From the NCBI RefSeq assembly GCF_000513295.1, contig NC_023065.1, positions 4,031,001 through 4,095,000 of the forward strand: a stretch of 64,000 nt of DNA. The letters are read 5' to 3'. Below the pieces are notes generated by a model. The model had not been told where the DNA came from. It saw nothing but the letters and a program-made list of their open reading frames with translations, and did not search any database. Source of the DNA: Magnetospirillum gryphiswaldense MSR-1 v2 (GTDB taxonomy: Bacteria > Pseudomonadota > Alphaproteobacteria > Rhodospirillales > Magnetospirillaceae). Numbering within the stretch: the stretch's first letter is position 1; every line of letters starts with the position of its first letter. A program made the position numbers and the translations under genes. This document shows, one piece after another, positions 32,849 through 41,362 of this stretch.

Positions 32849-33914
32849 GAGCATTTTCACATCGAGCGTCCATATCCGTCGTGGGCGAAGAAATTGGCGC
32901 ATTCCTCGGGCGGAAACAGGTCGATGAGTTTTCCGATCACGTCCCATAAGGTGTTGATGGTGCGGGCTTGCGCCTTTCGCAGCAGGCTCTTGAGCTTGGC
33001 GAAGGCGAGCTCGATGGGATTGAGGTCTGGGGAGTAGGGCGGCAGATACCGCAGGGTGGCCCCTCGGGCTTCGATGAGTTGCTTGACCCCTGCCACCTTG
33101 TGGGCGGGCAGATTGTCCATTACGACGATGTCGCCGGGCCGCAAGGTCGGAGCCAGGACCTGCTCGACATAGGCCAGGAAGATCGCGCCATTCATCGCCT
33201 TGTCGATGACGAAGGGGGCGGAGATTCCGTCATGCCGGAGCGCCCCGACGAAGGTGGTCATTTTCCAATGACCGTGCGGCACCGCAGCCAGCAGCCGCTG
33301 ACCGCGCGGCGCCCGTCCGTAGCGCCGGGTCATGTTGGTCGATGCCCCGGTTTCATCAAGGAAGACCAAGCGGGTTGGGTCCAGCGCCGGCTGCTCGGCT
33401 CGCCAGGCGATGCGTCCTTCGGCTACGTCGGGACGTTCCTGCTCGGCAGCATGCGCACTCTTTTTTTCAGACTGAGGTCGAGCCGCTCAAGCGTGTTCCA
33501 CAGGCCGCCGACGCTGATCGACACGCCCAATTCGGCCAGAACCCAGGCGCGCAACTCAGCCAGCGTGGCATCGGGCTCGACCTTGATCTGCGCCTGCAAC
33601 GCCTCAAGGTGAGCCGCCAGCTTCTGTCCTGGCCGCCCAGGCCGTGGCTTCACCGTCGTCTCGCCGGTGGCCCGGCGGCGGCCTTGGGCCTTGTAGATGT
33701 ACGAAACGCTCACCCGGAACAGCGGCGCCACCTCGTAGGCGCTCATGCCGCTGTCCACAGCCGCCAAAACTCTATCGCGCAAGTCCTGAGAATAGGACTG
33801 CCCTGAGCGCCACGTCATCGCATCATCCTCGGGAGCGTTGTTACCGAAGATGTTGAATCACAAAATGACCTCAGGGGGAATCCTCTACCGATTCCGCTCG
33901 GCGTGAAACCGCTC
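32849..33914 (-). mobile_element. IS630-family insertion sequence, copy 2
   Basis: Same 1,066-bp element as at 20218-21283, in the same orientation. It is flanked by TA at 32847-32848 and 33915-33916. Removing it joins arsM's TGA to a TAA stop of the convergent ATPase with one base between, so it inserted exactly in the ATPase stop codon and converted TAA to TAG. The three bases before TA and four after TA (ATT, GCGG) are the same as at copy 1. Confidence 0.93.
32857..33818 (-). CDS. IS630 transposase, made by -1 frameshifting (copy 2)
   Basis: Identical in both frames to the transposase of copy 1: the helix-turn-helix frame is 33423-33818, and the DDE frame continues to 32857 after the slip at the run of seven A's (33467-33461 on the coding strand). 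All DDE motifs are intact, so the element may be active. Confidence 0.9.
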
Positions 33915-35999
33915 TAGCGGGCGGTCGGCATCAGTCGGCGCAAGGCGTTGAGCAGGATGCCGATGGTGGTGCCGTTGTGCAAAAGCGCGGTGGCGATGGG
34001 CGACAGCAGGCCCAGCGCCGCCAAGCCCAGGATGCCGGTGTTCAGCCCCACGGTCAGACGGTAATTGCCGGCGATGCGGTCCATGGCGGCATTGGCCAGT
34101 TCCTTGGCGTCGGCGACGCGGTCGATGTTGTCCTCCAACAGGGCGATGTCGGCGGTCAGGCGGGCGATGTCGGCGCCCTTGCATGGCGATGCCCACATGG
34201 GCGCCGGCCAGGGCCGGGGCGTCGTTGATACCGTCGCCGATAAAGGCGATGCGGGCGCCGTCCCGGCTCAGCCGGGCGATGATGTCGGCCTTGTCCTCGG
34301 GCATCAGCTCGGCGTGGAAAACGTCCAGGCCCAACGCGGCGGCCAGATCGGCGGCGCGGTCGCGGTGGTCGCCGGTCAACAGCAGGATGCGCTTGGCCCC
34401 GGCCCGGCGCAGGCGGGCGATGGTTTCGGCGCTGGTGGCGCGGATGGAATCCTTCAACGCCAGGATACCCAGTAATTTACCGCCATAACCGATGAACAGC
34501 AGGGTCTTGCCCTGCTGGTACAGGCGGTCGATCACCGGCTGATGCAAGCTGATGTCGATGCCTTCGTCCTCCTGGACGAAATGACGCGAGCCGACCACCA
34601 CGCGCTTGCCGTCGATGACGCTGGCGACGCCATGGGCGACGATGAACTGCACTTCGGCATGGTCGAAATGGTGGTTGTGAGTGGCCTTGGCGGCATTGAC
34701 CACGGCCAGGGCCAGGGGGTGGAAGTAATGTTCTTCCACCGATGCGGCCAGACAGATCAGGTCGTCGGCACTGAACGAGGCGTCGAAGGTGATGGAATCG
34801 GTGACGTCCAGCATGCCGGTGGTCAAGGTGCCGGTCTTGTCGAAGATGAAGGTGTCGGCGCTGGCCAGCCGTTCCAGCGCGGTGGCGCCCTTGACCAGGA
34901 TGCCGGCGCGACCGGCGTCGAACATGGCCGATTTGAAGGCCACCGGCGTGGCCAGTTTGAGGGCGCAGGAATAATCGGCCTGCAACACCGAGGCGGCGTT
35001 GCGCCAGTTGCCGGTAACCAGGGCCGAGGCACCGGCCAGCTTGAGCACGGTGGGGACCAATTGGTCGGCCAGCTTGGCCGCCTCGATCTGGGCCTCGCTT
35101 TTGGCGGTCAGCGATTGTTCCACATAATCGGCGATGCGGGCGGCGGCGGTGCGGCTGCCCACCTGCTCGGCATAGATGCCGAGGCGGCCTTCCTCCATCA
35201 GCGTGCCCGACAACACCGCGTCACCACGGCCCTTGACCACGGCGACGCTTTCACCGGTCATGGCCGCCTCGTTGACGGTGGCCTCGCCGACCAGCACGGT
35301 GCCGTCGACGGGGATAACGGTGCCGGCGCCGACGATGACGGTATCGCCCACCGCCACTTCGGTGGCCGGGATCTGCACCTCGACCCCGTCCTTCAACACC
35401 CAGACCTGATCGCTGGTCGGGCGCAGCAGGTGTTTCAGCAAATCGTCGGAGCGGCGGGCGATGGAATTTTCCATGTATTCGCCCAAGGCCAGCATGAAGG
35501 TGGTGGTGTTGGCGGCGGTGAAATCGGACCGCGCCAGCGAGATGGACACCGCCATGGCTTCAAGCACATGGCTGGTGATGCCGTTCTTGCCATAATCGGC
35601 GGCGGTGTGATGCAGCAACGGCAGGGCCGCGTGCAAGCTGACCGGCAGACGCAGCCCCATGGGCAAGGCGTTGGTGCCCAACAGTACGGCCAAGGCGGCG
35701 GCCACCGCCGCCCTACCGTCATCGGTCCTGGCCGTCTTGGCGGCGATGTCGTCCAGGGTCAGCCCGGCCAGGGCGGCGGCAAGACGGTCGCCATCGGTCA
35801 GGGCTGGGTCGAAGTGGAGCACCAGCGAGCGGGCGCGGTCGTTGGCACGGGCGGTCTCGACTCCATCCAGCAGACACGCCGCCGCCTCCAGCGCCGCGCC
35901 ATGGGCGGGGGCGTCTGGATGGCGGCGATAGCGCAGGCGGATACGACCGGGCAGGCGGTGGACCACCGCCACCGAGCCCAGCCACGGGGTGTTGCTCAT
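33914..35999 (-). pseudogene. P1B-type metal ATPase (FezB-like), frameshifted near its 3' end
   Basis: About 695 residues if read through. The N-terminus carries a short HMA-like domain with HRLPGRIRLRYRRH. Later come AAMTGES (actuator), the metal-site helix YSCALKLATPVA in place of CPC, the phosphorylation site FDKTGTLTTG, LLTGDH and GDGINDAPALAGAHVGIAM. Directly after GIAM, at 34181, two bases seem to be missing; the frame then resumes as KGADIARLTADIALLEDNID and continues to LMPTAR. Read literally, translation enters a wrong frame and ends inside the IS at 33885. The stop of the true frame is shared with the IS end. Such SCA-type ATPases with PGRIR motifs are typical of iron-storage ferrosome clusters. 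It starts with an ATGA overlap. A sequencing error is possible. Confidence 0.8.
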
Positions 36000-36331
36000 A
36001 GGGCGCCGTTCTGCTCGGCCAGGACTTCCGCCTGCAGGTCGGCCAGTTGTTCCTTCATCTCGGCGACGTTGCCCATCATGCCGGCATAGGCCTTGAGGGC
36101 GCCCTTGAACAGCTTGCCACGCAAGTCCTCGTCCGCCAGCACATAGGCGGTGGCGCCGCCCAGCAGCAGGCCCAGCAGGAACTGTTCGGTGCGGCCCTGG
36201 GGCAGCAGGCGCCCCAGCCCGGCCAGCACGCCCTGGTTTTGCCCCTGGCCCATATGCAGGGCCATCATCTGTTCCAGGTCGCGGCGCTTCAGGCCTTTCT
36301 TCGCCTTCTTCTGTTGATTCTTCTTAGCCAA
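35996..36331 (-). CDS. Small basic/hydrophobic protein of the ATPase operon
   Basis: A 111-residue protein. The N-terminus is very basic (MAKKNQQKKAKKGLKRR), followed by a Gly-rich hydrophobic segment (about 52-66, FLLGLLLGGATAYVLAD) and an amphipathic C-terminal helix rich in Glu/Leu. It overlaps the ATPase start as ATGA, and its own start lies inside the previous gene (eight-base overlap). I do not recognise a family. The Gly-rich single helix resembles the small membrane proteins in ferrosome-type clusters. Confidence 0.7.
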   Translation of the reverse strand: MAKKNQQKKAKKGLKRRDLEQMMALHMGQGQNQGVLAGLGRLLPQGRTEQFLLGLLLGGATAYVLADEDLRGKLFKGALKAYAGMMGNVAEMKEQLADLQAEVLAEQNGAL

Positions 36332-36653
36332 TTTCGGCCTCCTGGGGTGGGGAAGGGGGATTAAGCAACATCTCGGTGGCGGCGACGCCCAAGGCGCCGC
36401 CGGCCACGGCGATCAAGGCGCGGGCATAATCGCCCCGGCGCAGGGATTCGGCGGTGGCGATGCCGGCGGCGAGGGCGGTACCGCCTTGCAGGGCCAGACG
36501 CAGCACCTTGCGATTGGAGGGCTGGCCCCGGCTCCAGCGATCCTGGATCGCCGCCAGCAGGCCGGTGGCGACCAGTCCACGGGTGAAGTTGCCGGCCAGT
36601 TCCATTGGCGCCAGGGCGGCGGCGGCTTTGGCTTTACCCTTGCCCTTCTTCAC
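36324..36653 (-). CDS. Small membrane-associated protein of the ATPase operon
   Basis: A 109-residue protein beginning MKKGKGKAKAAAALAPMEL. It has two Ala/Gly-rich hydrophobic stretches (about 57-68, GGTALAAGIATA, and 80-95, LIAVAGGALGVAATEML) and a short acidic tail. The start overlaps the stop of the upstream gene as ATGA. No known family. Its Gly/Ala-rich helices and lysine-rich start resemble its operon neighbours, so they may have a common structural role. Confidence 0.7.
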   Translation of the reverse strand: MKKGKGKAKAAAALAPMELAGNFTRGLVATGLLAAIQDRWSRGQPSNRKVLRLALQGGTALAAGIATAESLRRGDYARALIAVAGGALGVAATEMLLNPPSPPQEAEIG

Positions 36654-36997
36654 GAATCGGACTCGGGCTTGGCATCGACCGGGGCGGTCGCGGCGGCGGC
36701 CTTCTTCTTGGCCGCCACCTTGCGCCGTGGCGTTGCCTTGGCCACCGGCACGGCGGCGGGTTCGGGCGCCGCCGGCTCTTCCGGGGTCAATTTGGTGCGC
36801 AAGCTGGCCGAGGATTTCTCGATGGCCGACAAGCCGGAGACGGTGACGTCGCGCAGGCCGGCCTGGGCCTTGTCCAGGCCACCGCGGGCCTTGTCGCCGA
36901 TGCTGCCCAGGGATTGGGTGGCTTTGACGTTTTTCAGCAGTTTGACGCCGACGATGCCGGCGATGATGCCGGAGGCGAAGGTAAGAAAAGGCAACAT
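36650..36997 (-). CDS. Single-helix protein with Ala/Lys-rich tail
   Basis: A 115-residue protein. MLPFLTFASGIIAGIVGVKLLKNV is a membrane helix, followed by an amphipathic region (residues 25-75). A low-complexity Ala/Pro/Lys tail with PRRKVAAKKKAAAA follows, like histone-H1-type or bacterial linker tails. AAGGAG precedes the ATG at 36997. Function unknown. The layout (helix plus basic tail) would suit a protein that coats or organises a membrane compartment, which is inference. Confidence 0.7.
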   Translation of the reverse strand: MLPFLTFASGIIAGIVGVKLLKNVKATQSLGSIGDKARGGLDKAQAGLRDVTVSGLSAIEKSSASLRTKLTPEEPAAPEPAAVPVAKATPRRKVAAKKKAAAATAPVDAKPESDS

Positions 36998-37016
36998 GAT
37001 GGACTCCTTTTCTGGC

Positions 37017-37346
37017 TCAGGCCTTGGCGGCATTCACCAAGGTTTGCAGAAGAATTTCGCTGCCCGGGGCATCTTGCCCGGACAGCAGGCCATCCCAGGC
37101 GGAAGCCGGGATCATGCGGGCGTCGTATTCGATGGTGCAGGATTTCGCCAACGGGTTCAGGCTGACGCTACGGATGCCCGGCATGGCCCCGAGGGACTGG
37201 CCGAACCGTTTGGCCTCGGCTGCTTGGGCCATCAGGTCGGCGCCCAGCGGCGCGGTCAACTTCAGGCGGATGCGCCCAGGGATGTGATGGGCGATGGTGA
37301 GAGCGCGAATGAAGCGCAGTAGCGGGAAATCCAAATCCACGGACAC
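37017..37346 (-). CDS. HMA-like domain protein with PGRIRL motif
   Basis: A 109-residue protein that probably starts at GTG 37346 (VSVDLDFPLLRF), preceded by AAAGGGA. It holds AHHIPGRIRLKLTAPLG and then a ferredoxin-like betaalphabeta pattern (MPGIRSVSLNPLAKSCTIEYD), like HMA_2-type metal-binding or metal-chaperone folds, with one cysteine. The same PGRIRL motif starts the ATPase and the next upstream protein, tying the three together. FezC-type ferrosome proteins have this domain; assignment is by analogy. Confidence 0.7.
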   Translation of the reverse strand: MSVDLDFPLLRFIRALTIAHHIPGRIRLKLTAPLGADLMAQAAEAKRFGQSLGAMPGIRSVSLNPLAKSCTIEYDARMIPASAWDGLLSGQDAPGSEILLQTLVNAAKA

Positions 37347-37360
37347 GGGCGACGGTCCCT

Positions 37361-37828
37361 TTACTTGAAAGTGCGGCGCCAATGGGTCGCCATGTGGGTC
37401 AGCATCATCATCACGAACAGGGCGCCGGCCTGGGCATGCAATTTTCGGCTGGTGCCGAGGGCGGCCAACGATACCGCCATGCTGGCCACCGCGCCGATCT
37501 TGGCGGCACGGTTGATCTGCCATTTGGCCTTGTGCGGTTGCGGCAGGGCGATGCGCGTGCCCCTGTGCGGCGACGCCCGGGGAGAGGCCGGGGCGGATGG
37601 ATCGATGGGCAGCACCGCCGCCACCTCGGCACGGATGCGGGTTTCCATACCGGTGTCGGCGGGATCAAAGCGCAGCAGCAGCGAGCCGATGACCGGGTTG
37701 CCCTCGACCTGGGCCAGCGGCAGCAGCCGCGCGGTCAAGTCCCGATGGCGGCCCGTATCGCGCAACAGCGGGTGGCGCAGGCGAATCCTCCCCGGCAGGA
37801 CCGAGACGAAGGCGGTCTTGTCGGTCAT
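37361..37828 (-). CDS. HMA-like/PGRIRL protein with membrane tail
   Basis: A 155-residue protein. The N-terminus has FVSVLPGRIRLRHPLLRD, then PVIGSLLLRFDP, a short HMA-like half. The C-terminal part has two hydrophobic segments (about residues 108-123, IGAVASMAVSLAALG, and 130-145, ALFVMMMLTHMA). I start it at MTDKTAF (37828); a GTG three codons upstream is possible. It is the first gene of the operon and lies 50 bases from a Fur-like box. Likely membrane-bound and metal-related. Confidence 0.7.
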   Translation of the reverse strand: MTDKTAFVSVLPGRIRLRHPLLRDTGRHRDLTARLLPLAQVEGNPVIGSLLLRFDPADTGMETRIRAEVAAVLPIDPSAPASPRASPHRGTRIALPQPHKAKWQINRAAKIGAVASMAVSLAALGTSRKLHAQAGALFVMMMLTHMATHWRRTFK

Positions 37829-37875
37829 CGGCGCCACCGTTTGTGTCTTGCCCGCATCCGTCCTGCCTTGGTGTG

Positions 37876-37890
37876 TGATAATGAGTTTGA
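37876..37890 (-). promoter_or_regulatory. Fur-like box before the ATPase operon
   Basis: TGATAAT-G-AGTTTGA fits the 7-1-7 Fur pattern (TGAnAATnATTnTCA): perfect in the left half, 4 of 7 in the right half. It is about 50 bases before the first operon gene. The 188-base divergent gap 37838-38025 otherwise shows no clear feature. Confidence 0.4.
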
Positions 37891-38025
37891 TAGTGACTTG
37901 CGTTGAGAACCTTATTCCACAACAAAGGTGCGATCAAATTTTTCGCGACGATTAATTGCGGATGGCAGGGTTGTCGTGATCGTGATAGCCATTGGTTGTG
38001 GGGATGGTGATGCCTGGGGGCGAAG

Positions 38026-38550
38026 ATGGTGGGACGGCGCATTTGTGGTCTGTCGATTGTTTTCGTGGCCGCCGCGGCGATTGCGCAAGAGGTGCCGCGC
38101 CCGGTGTTGCATCCGCCATCGACCGAAGCCGAGCGGGCGCTTGCCGCCGTGCTTGGACAGGGCGACAACGAAGCCGGCAGCTATGACTTCCTGACCGATC
38201 GCGACGGCGGCAGAAAGACTCACGGGGCAAAGTTCGACGGTTATTTCAGCCCGTCGCTCCTTGCGGCCATCGCGGCTCATGAACGCAAGCTGGTCAAGCA
38301 GAATTGCGGCGGCGTCTATGTGGATGGCGACGTTTGCGGCTTTGACGTCAGTCCCTTGACCTGCGTCCAGGACATGCCCGCCGATGGCTATCGATTCGCC
38401 ACCGAGCGGACACAGGTGAACAGTGTGCAGGTCGCGGTCGGCTGGGAAACGTACGGCGCGGTCATCGCCCGCTATCGGCTGATCAAAAATCCGGGGCGAT
38501 GGGTCATCGACGCCATTTCCTGCCCGGATGGTCCCCGCTTTAATTGGTAG
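38026..38550 (+). CDS. Secreted protein of unknown function
   Basis: A 174-residue protein with a signal peptide (MVGRRICGLSIVFVAAAAIAQ). The mature part has a DFLTDRDGGRKTHGAKFDGYFSPSL stretch, and four cysteines (QNCGG, DVCGF, LTCVQ, ISCPDG) that may form two disulfides. It ends DAISCPDGPRFNW. GGGGGCGAAG precedes the ATG. No family is assigned. It is divergent from the ATPase operon and may share its control region. Confidence 0.65.
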   Translation: MVGRRICGLSIVFVAAAAIAQEVPRPVLHPPSTEAERALAAVLGQGDNEAGSYDFLTDRDGGRKTHGAKFDGYFSPSLLAAIAAHERKLVKQNCGGVYVDGDVCGFDVSPLTCVQDMPADGYRFATERTQVNSVQVAVGWETYGAVIARYRLIKNPGRWVIDAISCPDGPRFNW

Positions 38551-38557
38551 GCGGGGT

Positions 38558-40510
38558 TCAGCCGATGCGGCCCAAGGCCTGACCGCCGCCCGGCGGCCCG
38601 CCCGGCTGCGATGCGCCGGCACCGGCGGTCTGCTTCATCAGCTTTTCCATTTCCTCGATCATCTTGCCGGCCACCTCGACGATGGGGGCGAAGCCACGCG
38701 GATCAGCGATGCGCTCCAACAAGGCCTTGTAATGGGCCTGGATGAGCAGGGCTTCTTCCTTGCGCTCGGGCGGCAGGCCTTGGGTCTGCCGCCGCGCCCG
38801 GGCGGGAATACGGCGCAGCAAGCCCATGCGCCGGTTGGACAGCACCTTGTAGTTCATCACCTCGGCCAATTGACTGGAATAATCGGCGGGGGACAGAGCC
38901 TCGAACAGGTGTTCGATCAGTTCGATCTCGCTGTATTCCAGGATCAGGAAGACTCGTTGGGTCTTCTGCCAATCGGCGATGAACTGTCCGACATCGGCCA
39001 GTCTTTGCGCCAGTTCGGGGGCGAAGGTGGCACAATCCAGCATCTTCCACGCCTTGCACGAGGCCATGGGCAATTTACCGGGCAGGCCGAAATTGCGGCT
39101 GAGCTGATGGGCGACCGCCAGCAAGGCGCGGCTGGAACTGGATTGGGTCGCCTTGCTCCAGCACTTGTAGAGCAGATCGAGGGCAGTGAAATCGGAATCG
39201 GGCCCCTGATCGTCCAGCAGGGCGGCCAGGGCCTCGCGCTCGGTGGGCAAATCCGTTTCGTCGCAGAGCTTGACCGGCATGAGGGCTGTGGTCGGGCGGT
39301 GGGTCGCGATAACCGCCTCGACCTGGAGGGCCAGGGGGGAAAGTGGCGCTGTTTCGGCGGTCGGCTCGTTCTGCGGTTCCGGCAGGGGTGGCGCGACGGG
39401 GGTCGGCTGCGGTTGCGGTTCCGGCAGGGGTGGCGCGACGGGGGTCGGCTGCGGTTGCGGTTCCGGCTGGGGCGGCGCGATGGGGATGGGTTGCGGCTGC
39501 GGTTCCGGCTGGGGCGGCGCGATGGGAATGGGTTGCGGCTGCGGTTCCGGCTGGGGCGGTGCGACGGGGGCGGGTTGCGGCTGCGGTTCCGGCTGGGGCG
39601 GCGCGACGGGGACGGGTTGCGGCTGCGGTTCCGACTGGGGTGGCGCGACGGGAATGGGTTGCGGCTGCGGTTCCGGCTGGGGCGGCGCGACGGGGATGGG
39701 CTGCGGCTGCGGTTCCGGCTGGGGCGGCGCGACGACCTGTGATGGTGCGGGCGGACGTTTGCGCTTGGGCTTGAGCTTGATCTTCAAGCTTTCGACGTCG
39801 CTCGGCGGCGGCGGCGGCGGCGGTGTCGCGGTGATCACGGCGGGCCGGTCCTGATCGACCGGCGGGGGCGGCGCCATCGTCCGTTTGCGTCTTTTCGGCT
39901 GATGCACCTTGAGGGTCGGTGGCGGTGGCTCGGGGGGGACGAAGGACTCCATCACCGCGTCGGCCAGCGGCAATGCGGGCAGAAGGGGGGTATCCTGCGG
40001 TGGCGGCGGTTCGGGCTTTGATGGCGGCGGCTCGGCAGTCCAGCCCCCGCCCGGGGTGGCAACCGGGGCGCCGATTTCTTCCAGCAAAAGACGGTCGTTC
40101 TCGGCCTGAGCCGATGGCGGCGGCAGACGGTCTGCCAGATGTTGGCGCTGGCTGCATTTCTTGCGGCGTTGTCGGCGGCGCCGTTCGACCGTGTCGATGT
40201 CGTGAAACGGTGCCGGCAAGGGGGCGCTCTGGTGGTCGGCGCCACCTTCCAGCATGGCGCTGACCACCCGCAATTGCGGCAAGATGTCTTCGTGGCCGGT
40301 GTCATCGCCGTGGCCGTCCTGGCTGTGGCCATGGTCGTGCGACATGGCGTCACCAAGAGTGCGGGCAATGCCCAGCAGGCCGGTGGAGGACGGTGTTTGC
40401 GGGGTATCCGCCGCCAGTACGTGCTCCAGCATCCCGGTCAATTGCTCGGCCGGGATGCCGACGATATCCGCCGGGCTTGGCCGGCTGCGGTGGGCGAAGA
40501 AGTCGCTCAT
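38558..40510 (-). CDS. Long proline-rich repeat protein
   Basis: A 650-residue soluble protein. It has an N-terminal region with a His/Asp-rich stretch (SHDHGHSQDGHGDDTGHED, about residues 56-74), a basic RRRRQRRKK patch and a Pro-rich low-complexity centre. Residues about 260-386 are nine tandem copies of a 14-residue unit (APPQPEPQPQPIPV and variants). A C-terminal globular alpha-helical domain (about 420-640) contains ALDLLYKCWSKA, YSEIELIEHLFEAL and IEEMEKLMKQ. The C-terminal domain is well formed but not recognised. It lies 12 bases after rsmA and may be the end of that operon. A cell-pole or scaffold role is conceivable. No signal peptide. Confidence 0.65.
   Translation of the reverse strand: MSDFFAHRSRPSPADIVGIPAEQLTGMLEHVLAADTPQTPSSTGLLGIARTLGDAMSHDHGHSQDGHGDDTGHEDILPQLRVVSAMLEGGADHQSAPLPAPFHDIDTVERRRRQRRKKCSQRQHLADRLPPPSAQAENDRLLLEEIGAPVATPGGGWTAEPPPSKPEPPPPQDTPLLPALPLADAVMESFVPPEPPPPTLKVHQPKRRKRTMAPPPPVDQDRPAVITATPPPPPPPSDVESLKIKLKPKRKRPPAPSQVVAPPQPEPQPQPIPVAPPQPEPQPQPIPVAPPQSEPQPQPVPVAPPQPEPQPQPAPVAPPQPEPQPQPIPIAPPQPEPQPQPIPIAPPQPEPQPQPTPVAPPLPEPQPQPTPVAPPLPEPQNEPTAETAPLSPLALQVEAVIATHRPTTALMPVKLCDETDLPTEREALAALLDDQGPDSDFTALDLLYKCWSKATQSSSSRALLAVAHQLSRNFGLPGKLPMASCKAWKMLDCATFAPELAQRLADVGQFIADWQKTQRVFLILEYSEIELIEHLFEALSPADYSSQLAEVMNYKVLSNRRMGLLRRIPARARRQTQGLPPERKEEALLIQAHYKALLERIADPRGFAPIVEVAGKMIEEMEKLMKQTAGAGASQPGGPPGGGQALGRIG
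39353..39730 (-). repeat. Nine tandem 42-bp coding repeats
   Basis: In-frame 42-base repeats encode the 14-residue unit APPQPEPQPQP[IVAT]P[VI]. The last copy is degenerate (APPLPEPQNEP). Small changes (I/V/A/T at position 12, Q to S or L) mark diverged copies. Length variation between strains is likely. Confidence 0.85.
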
Positions 40511-40522
40511 GCCCTGACCTTA

Positions 40523-41362
40523 TCACGCCTGCTGGGGTTGCTGACGATCCAAATACTCGGCCAAGGTGCAGAATTGACTGACGGTCAATTCCTCGGCCCG
40601 GGCGGTGCCGGCGATGCCGGTGGCGGCCAGCATGTCCTCGACCGGGCCGAGGGATTTCAGGCTGGAGCGCAGCATCTTGCGGCGCTGACCAAAGGCGGCG
40701 GCGGTGACTTTTTCCAGGGTTTCCATGCGGGCCGGGGCCAGCGGTTGCGACCGAGGGATCAACTGCACCACCGTCGACATGACGTTGGGCGGCGGGGTGA
40801 AGGCGCGCTTGTCGACGTTGAACAGCGGGCGCACATCGCACAGCCACTGGGTGATCACCGACAATCGTCCGTAATCAGGACTACGCGGGGCGGCGGCCAA
40901 GCGGTCCACCACTTCCTTCTGAAACATCAGGGTCAGGCTTTCGAAGGCGTCGATGCGGCGCAGCCAGGCCAACAGCAGAACGGTCGAGATGTTATAGGGC
41001 AGGTTGGCGACGATACGGCGCGGTGCTTCGCCTAAGGTGGCGGCCTCCACCGCCAGGGCATCGGCGGCGATGATTTCCAGCCGGCCCGGATAGGCGGCCA
41101 TGATCTCGTTCTGGATGGCGATGGCACGGTCGTCGCGTTCGATGGCGATGACGTGACGGGCGTCATTGTCCAGCAAGGCGCGGGTCAGGCCGCCAGGGCC
41201 GGGACCGATCTCGATGGTGGTGCCCACCGACAGATTGCCGGCGGCGCGGGCGATGCGTCCGGTCAGGTTGAGGTCCAGCAGGAAGTGTTGACCCAGGGAT
41301 TTGCGCGCGGTCAGGCCGTGGGCGTTGAGCACGTCGCGCAAGGGGGGGAGCAGGTCAGCCAT
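40523..41362 (-). CDS. rsmA: 16S rRNA dimethyladenosine transferase
   Basis: A 279-residue enzyme that dimethylates two adjacent adenosines near the 3' end of 16S rRNA (KsgA). SAM motif region GQHFLLDLNLTGRIARAAG, IEIGPGPGGLTRALL and the catalytic NLPYNIST are present. The C-terminal domain includes FGQRRKMLRSSLKSL. The start overlaps the pdxA stop by eight bases, consistent with the classical surA-pdxA-rsmA operon. Confidence 0.97.
   Translation of the reverse strand: MADLLPPLRDVLNAHGLTARKSLGQHFLLDLNLTGRIARAAGNLSVGTTIEIGPGPGGLTRALLDNDARHVIAIERDDRAIAIQNEIMAAYPGRLEIIAADALAVEAATLGEAPRRIVANLPYNISTVLLLAWLRRIDAFESLTLMFQKEVVDRLAAAPRSPDYGRLSVITQWLCDVRPLFNVDKRAFTPPPNVMSTVVQLIPRSQPLAPARMETLEKVTAAAFGQRRKMLRSSLKSLGPVEDMLAATGIAGTARAEELTVSQFCTLAEYLDRQQPQQA

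Noticed and set aside
20218-33914. Composite transposon formed by two IS630 copies
   Set aside because: Each copy has its own TA duplication, and the 11.6 kb between them holds core respiration genes in their own operons; independent insertions explain it.
34000-37800. Magnetosome (mam/mms) gene cluster
   Set aside because: No MamE/K/A/B-type proteins are present; the PGRIRL/HMA and P-type ATPase content fits a ferrosome-like cluster better.
39353-39730. Possible CRISPR array
   Set aside because: Repeats are contiguous 42-bp coding units in frame with no unique spacers and no cas genes.
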